A stretch of 14,849 bases of DNA from Thermosulfurimonas sp. (GTDB taxonomy: Bacteria; Desulfobacterota; Thermodesulfobacteria; Thermodesulfobacteriales; Thermodesulfobacteriaceae), in NCBI GenBank assembly GCA_015487645.1, contig WFPH01000088.1:1-14849 (forward strand). The letters run 5' to 3'. The translations under genes were made by a program, and so were the position numbers. Shown here piece after piece: positions 1-6,145 of the stretch (positions within the stretch are counted from its first letter, which is position 1; every line of letters begins with the position of its first letter). The notes below the pieces were generated by a model, which saw only the letters and a list, made by a program, of their open reading frames with translations, was not told the origin of the DNA and made no database searches.

Positions 1-1384
1 GTCTTTCGATAGGGGAGACGATCTTGGGCACCCGGCGTCGCTTGCCGGCCACCAGATTGTAAACCGTCTTCACGGGGTCGGTTACCGGTTTGAGAAAGGC
101 CGACCCCTCCTGGGTGAATTCTTCAAACATCTTCCGAAGGGCCTTGTGACTCTGCCGGAAGACCCCGTACCGCAGCCCGTGAAAGACCCTGGCCCCCAGA
201 TCCTGGCCTTTCTCCACGTAACTTTTGAGACGCGAGACTCGTCCGCAGATAGCCCAGCGCCCCATTTCCCGGTATTTCCGGGAACGGTTCTCCAACAGGA
301 TTTCCTTTTCATCCTCTGATAGCTCCCAGTTCACATAGATGCCGAAGTCTTCCGGGATCTCTCCCTCCTTGTGTCGCGAAAGGACATATTTGCGGAAGGT
401 GCGTAGGCTCCGGGTCTGAAGGACGACTTCGTCCGTGGCCCGGATCATTTCGTAACGTAAGCGTTTGAAGAAGGCATAGTCCCTTCGGCGGGCGCCCAGA
501 GGGGGTTCCGGGACGATGCGATCGATAGTGCCGAGACGCAGGTTGTCTTCGGCCGTAAGTTTGAGATTGCGGGCACAGCGTTCCACGAGCTCCCGGGGCG
601 GCCGGCCGCTTCGAAGCTTGGCCTCGATGGCCGCGGCTCCCTCCGGACTTATCACGGAGTAGTAACCCCGGGAGGCCATGAGCCTGAGGTCCGCAAGCCC
701 GATGGCCTCGGCTCCTCCGGATCCCCCTTCGGAGATGAACGAAACCATGGGCACCTTGAGCTTGGCCATGGCGTAGAGATTGCGGGCGATCTGTTGGGCC
801 GCCCCCGGATAGTCCTCGATGGGATAAGCCCCGGGTGTAAAGATGTAAAAGTGGATGGGAATGCCCTCGGTCTCCGCGATCTTCATATAACGCAGGGCCT
901 TTTCGTTTCCCCAGGGCTTGGCGCTTCCGCCTTCGCGAAATTCCTCCCCGTGGCCCTTCTCATGCCCGATGACCATGACCTGATGAAGGTAAACCTTGTC
1001 TCCCACCCGACGAGAAATCATAGCCCGGGCCACCACCACCGCGGGATCAAGGTTGATCTCGCCTTCTCCCCCCAGCTCCGTGTAGCTGTCATACACGTTT
1101 TCCAGAATGTCCTGAAGGGTGAAACGCAGGGGATGTCTTACGATCTTTACGATCTCGTAAGGCGTGAGCGTCCGGGCAGCCAGCTCTTCCAGCTCTTCTA
1201 GCTTGGTCCGCAGGCTTTTGAGTCGCTTTTCCGTTTCCGAGATCGGTCTCTCATAGAATTCCTTGCGGAGGGTCTCAAAGGTCGCCACCAGAGAGGCGAT
1301 CTCCTCCCACTCCTCCCCTTTGATGTCCCGGAGATAGACTGCGCGCTCCCAGAGATCCGTGAGTTCTTTGTAAAGCTCGCTCAT
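1..1384 (-). CDS. accA: acetyl-CoA carboxylase carboxyltransferase, AccA (alpha) type, 3' end off the left edge; probable alpha/beta fusion
   Basis: This subunit transfers the carboxyl group from carboxybiotin to acetyl-CoA to make malonyl-CoA, in the cytoplasm. I translated 461 codons from the ATG at 1384 with no stop before the window edge. AccA hallmarks are in order: TPGAYP at residues 183-188, SEGGSGGA at 218-225, YSVISPEG at 242-249 and IDRIVPEPPLGA at 287-298. Free bacterial AccA usually ends near residue 320, shortly after the last motif. Here at least 160 further residues follow (about 302-461), rich in Arg, Lys and aromatics. That suggests a linker leading to a C-terminal AccD-type domain, as in fused alpha/beta subunits, but no zinc-finger cysteines or second carboxyltransferase domain lie inside the window. 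The start overlaps the accC stop as ATGA, and I see no Shine-Dalgarno sequence, so translation is probably coupled. Family assignment is firm; the fusion is inferred. Confidence 0.9.
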   Translation of the reverse strand, partial: MSELYKELTDLWERAVYLRDIKGEEWEEIASLVATFETLRKEFYERPISETEKRLKSLRTKLEELEELAARTLTPYEIVKIVRHPLRFTLQDILENVYDSYTELGGEGEINLDPAVVVARAMISRRVGDKVYLHQVMVIGHEKGHGEEFREGGSAKPWGNEKALRYMKIAETEGIPIHFYIFTPGAYPIEDYPGAAQQIARNLYAMAKLKVPMVSFISEGGSGGAEAIGLADLRLMASRGYYSVISPEGAAAIEAKLRSGRPPRELVERCARNLKLTAEDNLRLGTIDRIVPEPPLGARRRDYAFFKRLRYEMIRATDEVVLQTRSLRTFRKYVLSRHKEGEIPEDFGIYVNWELSEDEKEILLENRSRKYREMGRWAICGRVSRLKSYVEKGQDLGARVFHGLRYGVFRQSHKALRKMFEEFTQEGSAFLKPVTDPVKTVYNLVAGKRRRVPKIVSPIER

Positions 1385-2772
1385 GAGGGGAACCGAAAGA
1401 TCTCCTGTAGTTTTTCCTTAAGATAGGGCACGTTGGTGATAAGGGGTTCCTGCTGGGCGGTGTGCCCCTCGATGATGATTTCCTCTAGCAGGATCTCGGC
1501 CCTCTTCATGGCCTCCGGGGTGGTCTCCCCCCAGATGATGGCCAGGGCCAGATTAGGATCGTATTCCGTGGGGATGGTATAGGACCGGTCCTGAGGCACG
1601 TGGGTTCGCATAGTCAGCCAGGGATAACCGGGCCACTCAAAGCGCGTGATGGTACCGGAAAGCGGCTTGAAGTTTCTCCGGGTATCCTCGGCTATCAGGC
1701 GCAACTCAATGGCCGTACCCGTAAAGGTAATGTCTCTCTGAGTATAGCCCAGGCGGTCTCCCAGGGCTACCCGAATTTGTTCCCGAATAAGATTGACCTC
1801 CCGGCCCTTTATACGGGCAATGCGGGCCGAGATCTCGTTTTCCACCTGAATCCGGGTGTTTACCTCCATGAGATAGGCCCGTCCTTCCGGGGTCACCAGC
1901 CACTCCCAGGTGCCTACACTGTCGTAACCCACGGCTTCGGCGAGCCGGAGGGAGTGGTTGATGATCTCCGTCAAGACCGCCTCGGCCGAAAAATCGTAGG
2001 AAAGGTATTCAGGATCGAATCCCGGGGCAATTTCTATCCGTTTTTGGCGTCCGGGGCTCTGGATGGTGCAGTTTCGGGTGCCGAAATGGACCAGTTCTCC
2101 GTGTTTGTTTCCCAGAAGCTGGACCTCCAGGTGCTGTAACCGGGAAAGCTTAGCCTCGATGATGACCCCTTCGTCCCCGAAAAGCCGTTTGGCATAGGCC
2201 CTTACGCGCCGGAAGACCGGTCGGACTTCTCCGATCTCCCGGACCTCCTCTATGCCCATTCCACCGCCCCCGGCCGAGGCCTTAATAAGGAGCCGGGGAT
2301 CTTTTTCTCCGGACTCCGTTAACCACTCGAAGAGTTCTTCGGCCCGGGCTTCGGCCTCGATCTCGTTGTAGAGGGGTTCGGTGGTTCCCGGGATGACCGG
2401 AATACCCATTTCGCGGGCCAGGCGTTTGACATTGAGTTTGCTACCTAGATCCCGGATGACCTCCCACCGGGGCCCCACAAAAATGAGCGGACGCGAACGC
2501 TTGACCACCCTCCGGGCGAACCGAAAGTCCTCGGCCAAGAAACCGTACCCCGGATGGATGGCCGTGCAGCCGGCTTCATCGGCTACCGCCAGAATTTCGT
2601 TGGGGTCACGGTAGTCCGCGATGCGGTATTTTTTGACGGCCTTGCGCACATGGAGGCTCTCTTCGTCGGCCCGGGTGTAAACCGCCACGTAGTCCAGCCC
2701 CAGGTCCTCACAGGCCTCCATAATCCTCAAGGCAATCTCTCCCCGATTGGCAATGAGAAGCCGATCCTTCAT
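1381..2772 (-). CDS. accC: biotin carboxylase subunit of acetyl-CoA carboxylase (divergent AccC)
   Basis: This enzyme uses ATP and bicarbonate to carboxylate biotin on the carrier protein, the first half-reaction of acetyl-CoA carboxylase. The 463 residues have the normal family length and order: IANRGEIALRI at 7-17, AIHPGYGFLAED at 71-82, an ATP-grasp glycine loop KASAGGGGMG at 164-173, a metal-binding region with E290 and E303, MEVNTRIQVE at 302-311, and IELRLIAED at 355-363 holding the equivalent of the catalytic Arg. Differences from E. coli AccC stand out. The usual Asp-Cys is N234-C235, the His after VE is N312, and the EEAPAPG stretch reads IEIAPGF. It lies 3 nt after purA and overlaps the next carboxyltransferase gene by 4 nt, which fits an ACC complex. 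No Shine-Dalgarno sequence is visible before its ATG. A pyruvate- or propionyl-type carboxylase is less likely because the partner is AccA-like. No biotin-carrier gene is in view. Confidence 0.9.
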   Translation of the reverse strand: MKDRLLIANRGEIALRIMEACEDLGLDYVAVYTRADEESLHVRKAVKKYRIADYRDPNEILAVADEAGCTAIHPGYGFLAEDFRFARRVVKRSRPLIFVGPRWEVIRDLGSKLNVKRLAREMGIPVIPGTTEPLYNEIEAEARAEELFEWLTESGEKDPRLLIKASAGGGGMGIEEVREIGEVRPVFRRVRAYAKRLFGDEGVIIEAKLSRLQHLEVQLLGNKHGELVHFGTRNCTIQSPGRQKRIEIAPGFDPEYLSYDFSAEAVLTEIINHSLRLAEAVGYDSVGTWEWLVTPEGRAYLMEVNTRIQVENEISARIARIKGREVNLIREQIRVALGDRLGYTQRDITFTGTAIELRLIAEDTRRNFKPLSGTITRFEWPGYPWLTMRTHVPQDRSYTIPTEYDPNLALAIIWGETTPEAMKRAEILLEEIIIEGHTAQQEPLITNVPYLKEKLQEIFRFPS

Positions 2773-2775
2773 GGA

Positions 2776-4071
2776 TTAAAGGCTGAAGGGATCTCGAATC
2801 AGGATGTTCTGGTCTCTGGCCGGCCCGGTGGAGACCATGATCACCGGCACCCCGGTATACTCCTCGATAAACCGCAAGTATTCTCTGGCCGCCGGAGGAA
2901 GATCGTCCAGGGTGCGGCAGGCCGAAAGATTTTCCTGCCAGCCGCGGAAGTGGCGGTAAAGGGGTTTTACCCGATAGATTTCCGAGATCCTGGCAGGCAG
3001 ACTCGAAAGCTTTCGTCCTTCGAGTTCGTAAGCCTCACAGAACTTGATTTCGGTCAGCCCCGAGAGCACATCCAGCTTGGTGATGGCCAGACCGGAAAGG
3101 CCATTGAGACGCACCGCTTCCTTCAGGATAACCCCGTCGAGCCAGCCGCAGCGCCGGGGTCTTCCGGTAGTGGAACCGTATTCTCCTCCACACTCCCGGA
3201 GGTGATTCCCAATTTCGTCTTTGAGCTCGGTAGGAAAGGGACCTTCCCCTACCCGGGTGGTGTAGGCCTTGGCTATGCCCAGGACATAATCGATACTGGT
3301 AGGCCCTATTCCGGCTCCGGCACAGGCTCCCCCGGCCACGGTGTTCGAAGAAGTGACAAAAGGGTAGGTGCCGTGGTCGATGTCAAGCTGTGTGCCCTGA
3401 GCGCCCTCAAAAAGGATGTTTTTCCGGGCGGCCTGGGCTTCGGCCAGGATCTCCGAGATGTTGGCTACGTAAGGGGCCAGTCGTTCTCCGAACTCGAGGT
3501 AAGAACGATAGATTTCGTCGTAGGAAAGGGCCTGCCCCCCGAGATACTTTTCTAAATAAAAATTTTTTTCCTCCAGGATCTCCCGGAGTTTCTGCCCAAA
3601 AAGTTCGGGATCAAGCAGATCACCCACCCGGATTCCCCGGCGGGCCACCTTGTCCTCGTAGCAGGGGCCGATGCCCCGGCCGGTGGTGCCTATCCGGGTC
3701 TTGCCCTTTAGGGCTTCCCGACCGTGGTCGATGGCCTTGTGGTAGGGCATGATGAGATGGGCCTTTTCGCTCACATAAAGTTTGCCAGGTGGGACCGGAA
3801 GCCCGGCTTTCTCTAACCGGTCTATTTCCTCGAGGAGGACGGCCGGGTCCACCACCACTCCGTTTCCGATGAGACAGACCTTGCCCTCGTGAAAGATCCC
3901 GGAAGGGATGAGATGTAGGATGTGTTTCTGGCCGTTGATGACCAGGGTATGTCCGGCGTTGTTGCCTCCTTGGAAGCGCACGATGTAATCCGCCCGTTCG
4001 GCCAGGATATCCACGATCTTGCCTTTGCCTTCGTCTCCCCACTGGGTGCCCACTACCACTACCGAGGGCAT
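2776..4071 (-). CDS. purA: adenylosuccinate synthase
   Basis: The enzyme joins IMP and aspartate using GTP to make adenylosuccinate, the first step from IMP to AMP, in the cytoplasm. The 431-residue product has the usual family length. Visible motifs are TQWGDEGKGK at 9-18 (catalytic D13), NNAGHT at 37-42 (catalytic H41), the IMP-binding loop IGTTGRGIGP at 127-136, the substrate loop GSTTGRPRRCGW at 299-310, and the guanine-specificity motif TKLD at 331-334. The frame stays open upstream to an ATG at 4131. I chose the ATG at 4071 because a strong AGGAGG lies just ahead of it, the protein then starts as PurA proteins do, and the predicted -10 and -35 elements fall inside the would-be extension. 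It is the first gene of the purA-accC-accA block and is divergent from the desulfurase gene. Confidence 0.97.
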   Translation of the reverse strand: MPSVVVVGTQWGDEGKGKIVDILAERADYIVRFQGGNNAGHTLVINGQKHILHLIPSGIFHEGKVCLIGNGVVVDPAVLLEEIDRLEKAGLPVPPGKLYVSEKAHLIMPYHKAIDHGREALKGKTRIGTTGRGIGPCYEDKVARRGIRVGDLLDPELFGQKLREILEEKNFYLEKYLGGQALSYDEIYRSYLEFGERLAPYVANISEILAEAQAARKNILFEGAQGTQLDIDHGTYPFVTSSNTVAGGACAGAGIGPTSIDYVLGIAKAYTTRVGEGPFPTELKDEIGNHLRECGGEYGSTTGRPRRCGWLDGVILKEAVRLNGLSGLAITKLDVLSGLTEIKFCEAYELEGRKLSSLPARISEIYRVKPLYRHFRGWQENLSACRTLDDLPPAAREYLRFIEEYTGVPVIMVSTGPARDQNILIRDPFSL

Positions 4072-4076
4072 GCCTT

Positions 4077-4082
4077 CCTCCT
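4077..4082 (-). promoter_or_regulatory. Shine-Dalgarno of purA
   Basis: On the minus strand this reads AGGAGG, 5 nt ahead of the ATG at 4071. It settles the purA start over the in-frame ATG at 4131. An 8-bp perfect palindrome, CTGCGCAG (4081-4088), overlaps its 5' edge; I attach no function to it. Confidence 0.8.
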
Positions 4083-4102
4083 GCGCAGATTTTCCACGAG
4101 CC

Positions 4103-4131
4103 AAAATACTTAAAATGATCCTCCAAGTCAA
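4103..4131 (-). promoter_or_regulatory. probable sigma-70-type promoter of the purA-accC-accA block
   Basis: On the minus strand a -35 element TTGACT (4131-4126) is followed by a 17-nt spacer and a -10 element TATTTT (4108-4103). Spacing is optimal and the -35 matches the consensus at five of six positions. Transcription would begin near 4096, giving a leader of about 25 nt before purA, too short to hold a riboswitch. It was read by eye, not experimentally defined. Confidence 0.65.
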
Positions 4132-4139
4132 ACCCCAAA

Positions 4140-4166
4140 TTGAGGCTTGCGGGAGAGTGATATAAT
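4140..4166 (+). promoter_or_regulatory. probable promoter of the plus-strand block, extended -10, close to the start codon
   Basis: A consensus -10 hexamer TATAAT (4161-4166) is preceded by TG one base upstream (4158-4159), making a full extended -10. A partial -35, TTGAGG (4140-4145), lies 15 nt upstream, shorter than ideal, though an extended -10 can compensate. The expected transcription start, near 4172-4174, is only a few bases before the ATG at 4176, so the first gene may have a leaderless message. Confidence 0.6.
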
Positions 4167-4175
4167 AAGACAGAA

Positions 4176-5291
4176 ATGGTCGCCTGCGTGTACCTGGACT
4201 ACAATGCCACCACGCCGGTCCTCCCTGAGGTGGCCGAGGTCTTCAGTCTCTATGCCGTGGAGGAGTTCGGGAACCCCGGCTCGGGTCATGAGGTGGGCCG
4301 TCGGGCTAAAGCGGCGCTTGAGGAAGCCCGGGCCAAGGTGGCCCGCTTGATTTCGGCCACTCCGGAGGAAATCGTTTTCGTCTCCGGGGGAACCGAGGCC
4401 AACAATCTGGCCCTCCTAGGGGCGGCCCTGGCCAGAGGGCGGGGCCACATTCTGGTCTCCCGGATCGAACATCCCTCGGTGCTTGAGCCGGCCCTGAGGC
4501 TTCTTGAGCTGGGGTTCTCTGTGGACTTTGTGCCGGTGGATGGACAGGGGTATGTGGATCCGGATGAGGTTCGCCGCCGTCTCCATCCCGAGACCTTTCT
4601 GGTTTCGGTGATGCTGGCCAACAACGAGACCGGAGCCCTTCAGCCGGTAAAGGAGATAGCTCGGATTTGTCGGGAAGCCGAAGTTCTTTTCCATACCGAT
4701 GCCGCTCAAGCCGTGGGCAAGATCCCGGTCTCGGTGCAGGAAATCGGTTGCGATCTGCTTACCCTGGCCGGCCACAAAATGTATGCCCCAAAGGGCATCG
4801 GGGCCCTTTACGTTCGAAAGGGGATAAAGCTTTCCCGAATTCTTTTTGGGGCCGGGCAGGAAAAGGGCCTCAGACCAGGCACGGAGCCGGTGGCTCTGGC
4901 CGCCGCGCTGGGGAAGGCCGCCGAGGTGGCGGCTTCGGATCTTCCCGAGGAGGCCGAGCGCCAGCAGGCTCTCCGGGAGCGTCTCTGGGAGGGGATAAGG
5001 GAGCTTTTTCCCTCCGCTGTCCGTCACGGAGATCCGAAACGCACCCTTCCCAATACCCTGAGCGTCTCTTTTCCGGGGCTTTCCGGGGCGGAGGTCCTTT
5101 CGAAAGCCGCAGGTCTCTGCGCTTCCACCGGAGCAGCCTGCCACGATCGGGAAGAGACCGTCTCCCACGTGCTTTCCGCCATGGGGGTGCCGCCGGAGGT
5201 GGCCCGGGGGACCGTGAGATTTTCCCTAGGAAGGCTTACCACCCCGGATGAGATCGAAAAAGCACTTGAAATTTTGCAGGAGGCCTTTTGA
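4176..5291 (+). CDS. PLP-dependent cysteine desulfurase / selenocysteine-lyase-like protein (NifS/IscS, aminotransferase class V)
   Basis: Such enzymes take sulfur (or selenium) from cysteine (or selenocysteine) as an enzyme-bound persulfide or selenide, for Fe-S clusters, thiolated tRNA, molybdenum-enzyme sulfuration or selenophosphate. The 371 residues show YLDYNATTP at 6-14, SGGTEANN at 70-77, an EHPS motif at 98-101, LANNETGA at 147-154, HTDAAQ at 173-178, and the PLP lysine K201 in GHKMYAPKG. The catalytic loop reads STGAACHD (317-324) with C322 the likely nucleophile, followed by RFSLGRLTT at 348-356. The GAACH form resembles selenocysteine lyases as well as some bacterial NifS proteins, rather than the GSACTS form of IscS, so substrate choice is open. 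The ATG follows a strong extended -10 by 9 nt and has no Shine-Dalgarno. Its stop overlaps the next start (TTGA). No iscU, iscR, nifU or sufE is adjacent. Confidence 0.9.
   Translation: MVACVYLDYNATTPVLPEVAEVFSLYAVEEFGNPGSGHEVGRRAKAALEEARAKVARLISATPEEIVFVSGGTEANNLALLGAALARGRGHILVSRIEHPSVLEPALRLLELGFSVDFVPVDGQGYVDPDEVRRRLHPETFLVSVMLANNETGALQPVKEIARICREAEVLFHTDAAQAVGKIPVSVQEIGCDLLTLAGHKMYAPKGIGALYVRKGIKLSRILFGAGQEKGLRPGTEPVALAAALGKAAEVAASDLPEEAERQQALRERLWEGIRELFPSAVRHGDPKRTLPNTLSVSFPGLSGAEVLSKAAGLCASTGAACHDREETVSHVLSAMGVPPEVARGTVRFSLGRLTTPDEIEKALEILQEAF
5278..5283 (+). promoter_or_regulatory. Shine-Dalgarno deciding the TTG start at 5288
   Basis: AGGAGG lies 4 nt ahead of the TTG at 5288, inside the end of the desulfurase gene. 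Upstream in the same frame there is a TGA at 5267-5269 and no other start codon between, so this TTG is the earliest possible start. It excludes an upstream signal peptide for the gene that follows. Confidence 0.75.
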
Positions 5292-6145
5292 AAGAGAGTC
5301 TTTATCTGCCTTGGCCTTTGGATCTGGGGGAGGAGGTTCCGGAGAAAATCCTGCTTCCGGGCTCCAACCTGGTTTACGATTTCCATGGTGATCCCTGTAA
5401 GGCCGAACTCGTCATCACCATGGAAGGGAACCAGTTCATGGTCATTCCGGCCCTGCTTCGGGCCTTTTTTGAACATCTCGGACGGCGGATTCCGGTCTTT
5501 TATGTGACCCTGCCGCCGCCCCGTTTCAGACCCCTGGTGGAAGGCCAGGCCCTGGCTATCGGGAACCTGGTTCTTTCCGTGACACCCCAGGTGGTCATGG
5601 GCCCTCCGGAATTCATGGGCCCCCTTTTTGAGAAGGGCTTGATAGAGGAACCGCGGACCTTCGTCCGCAACCGGGGAGTGGTTTTGGTGGTGCGTAAAGG
5701 CAATCCCAAAGGGATCTCCGGACCGGAAGATCTCCTGCGCTCGGACATCCGCATAGCCCTTTCGAACCCCGAAACGGAGGTCAACTCCTACCGAACCTAT
5801 CTTTCGACCCTCTTCAAGGTGCCTGGTCTGAAAGAGAAGATAGAAAGGGAGGCCCTTACCAGCCGTCTCATCCATCATCGGGAGGTGCCGGCCATGATCT
5901 ATTACGGCCTGGCCGACGTGGCCCCCCTTTACTACCATTTCGCCCTCTATTACCGAAATCCGGAGTTTTTTCCCGAGCCCCTCTTTGACTATGTAGAGTT
6001 CCGGGAGGGCCGAGAGATCCGGAATGAGTATCAGGTAGCCCTGTTGCGGGAGGCGGCTTCCCAGAAGGTGGCCAGGGCTTTCAGGGATTTCCTTTTTACA
6101 AAGACCGCTCGCCAAATTTACGCCCGCTATGGATTTGAGCCGTGA
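5288..6145 (+). CDS. substrate-binding-protein-fold protein without a signal peptide; function unknown
   Basis: The 285-residue product resembles type-2 periplasmic binding proteins of the molybdate/oxyanion kind. Residues 40-50 read ELVITMEGNQF, opening a first domain. A strand and hinge, RGVVLVVRKGNPKGISGPEDL at about 129-149, and IRIALSNPE at 154-162 match the hinge and second-domain pattern of that fold. IHHREVP lies at 195-201, YYGLADVAPLYYH at 205-217, and the C-terminus ends QIYARYGFEP. The N-terminus, MKESLYLPWPLDLGEEVPEK, is not hydrophobic and has no lipobox. An in-frame stop 19 nt upstream rules out a missed extension, so the protein is probably cytoplasmic. It starts at TTG with a good Shine-Dalgarno, overlaps the desulfurase stop, and overlaps the nagZ start. 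No ABC permease or ATPase gene adjoins it. It may be an anion-binding chaperone or sensor, or a binding protein that lost export. The ligand is not predictable from sequence. Confidence 0.75.
   Translation: MKESLYLPWPLDLGEEVPEKILLPGSNLVYDFHGDPCKAELVITMEGNQFMVIPALLRAFFEHLGRRIPVFYVTLPPPRFRPLVEGQALAIGNLVLSVTPQVVMGPPEFMGPLFEKGLIEEPRTFVRNRGVVLVVRKGNPKGISGPEDLLRSDIRIALSNPETEVNSYRTYLSTLFKVPGLKEKIEREALTSRLIHHREVPAMIYYGLADVAPLYYHFALYYRNPEFFPEPLFDYVEFREGREIRNEYQVALLREAASQKVARAFRDFLFTKTARQIYARYGFEP

Noticed and set aside
2554..3555. A 333-codon plus-strand open frame antisense to purA and accC
   Set aside because: It covers conserved parts of both minus-strand genes, has no domain, and carries the Gly/Pro/Arg bias of shadow frames.
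4072..4131. N-terminal extension of purA from an ATG at 4131
   Set aside because: The extension has no ribosome site, does not resemble PurA N-termini, and overlaps the predicted promoter; the ATG at 4071 has AGGAGG at good spacing.
4072..4175. A riboswitch or T-box in the divergent region, or a cobalamin riboswitch ahead of the cobamide genes
   Set aside because: The divergent interval is too short once promoters are placed, the cobamide genes have no untranslated interval upstream, and I recognised no B12-box-like sequence.
5024..6115. A 363-codon minus-strand open frame across the desulfurase and binding-protein genes
   Set aside because: Its composition is typical of an antisense shadow, it has no ribosome site, and it spans two well-supported plus-strand genes.
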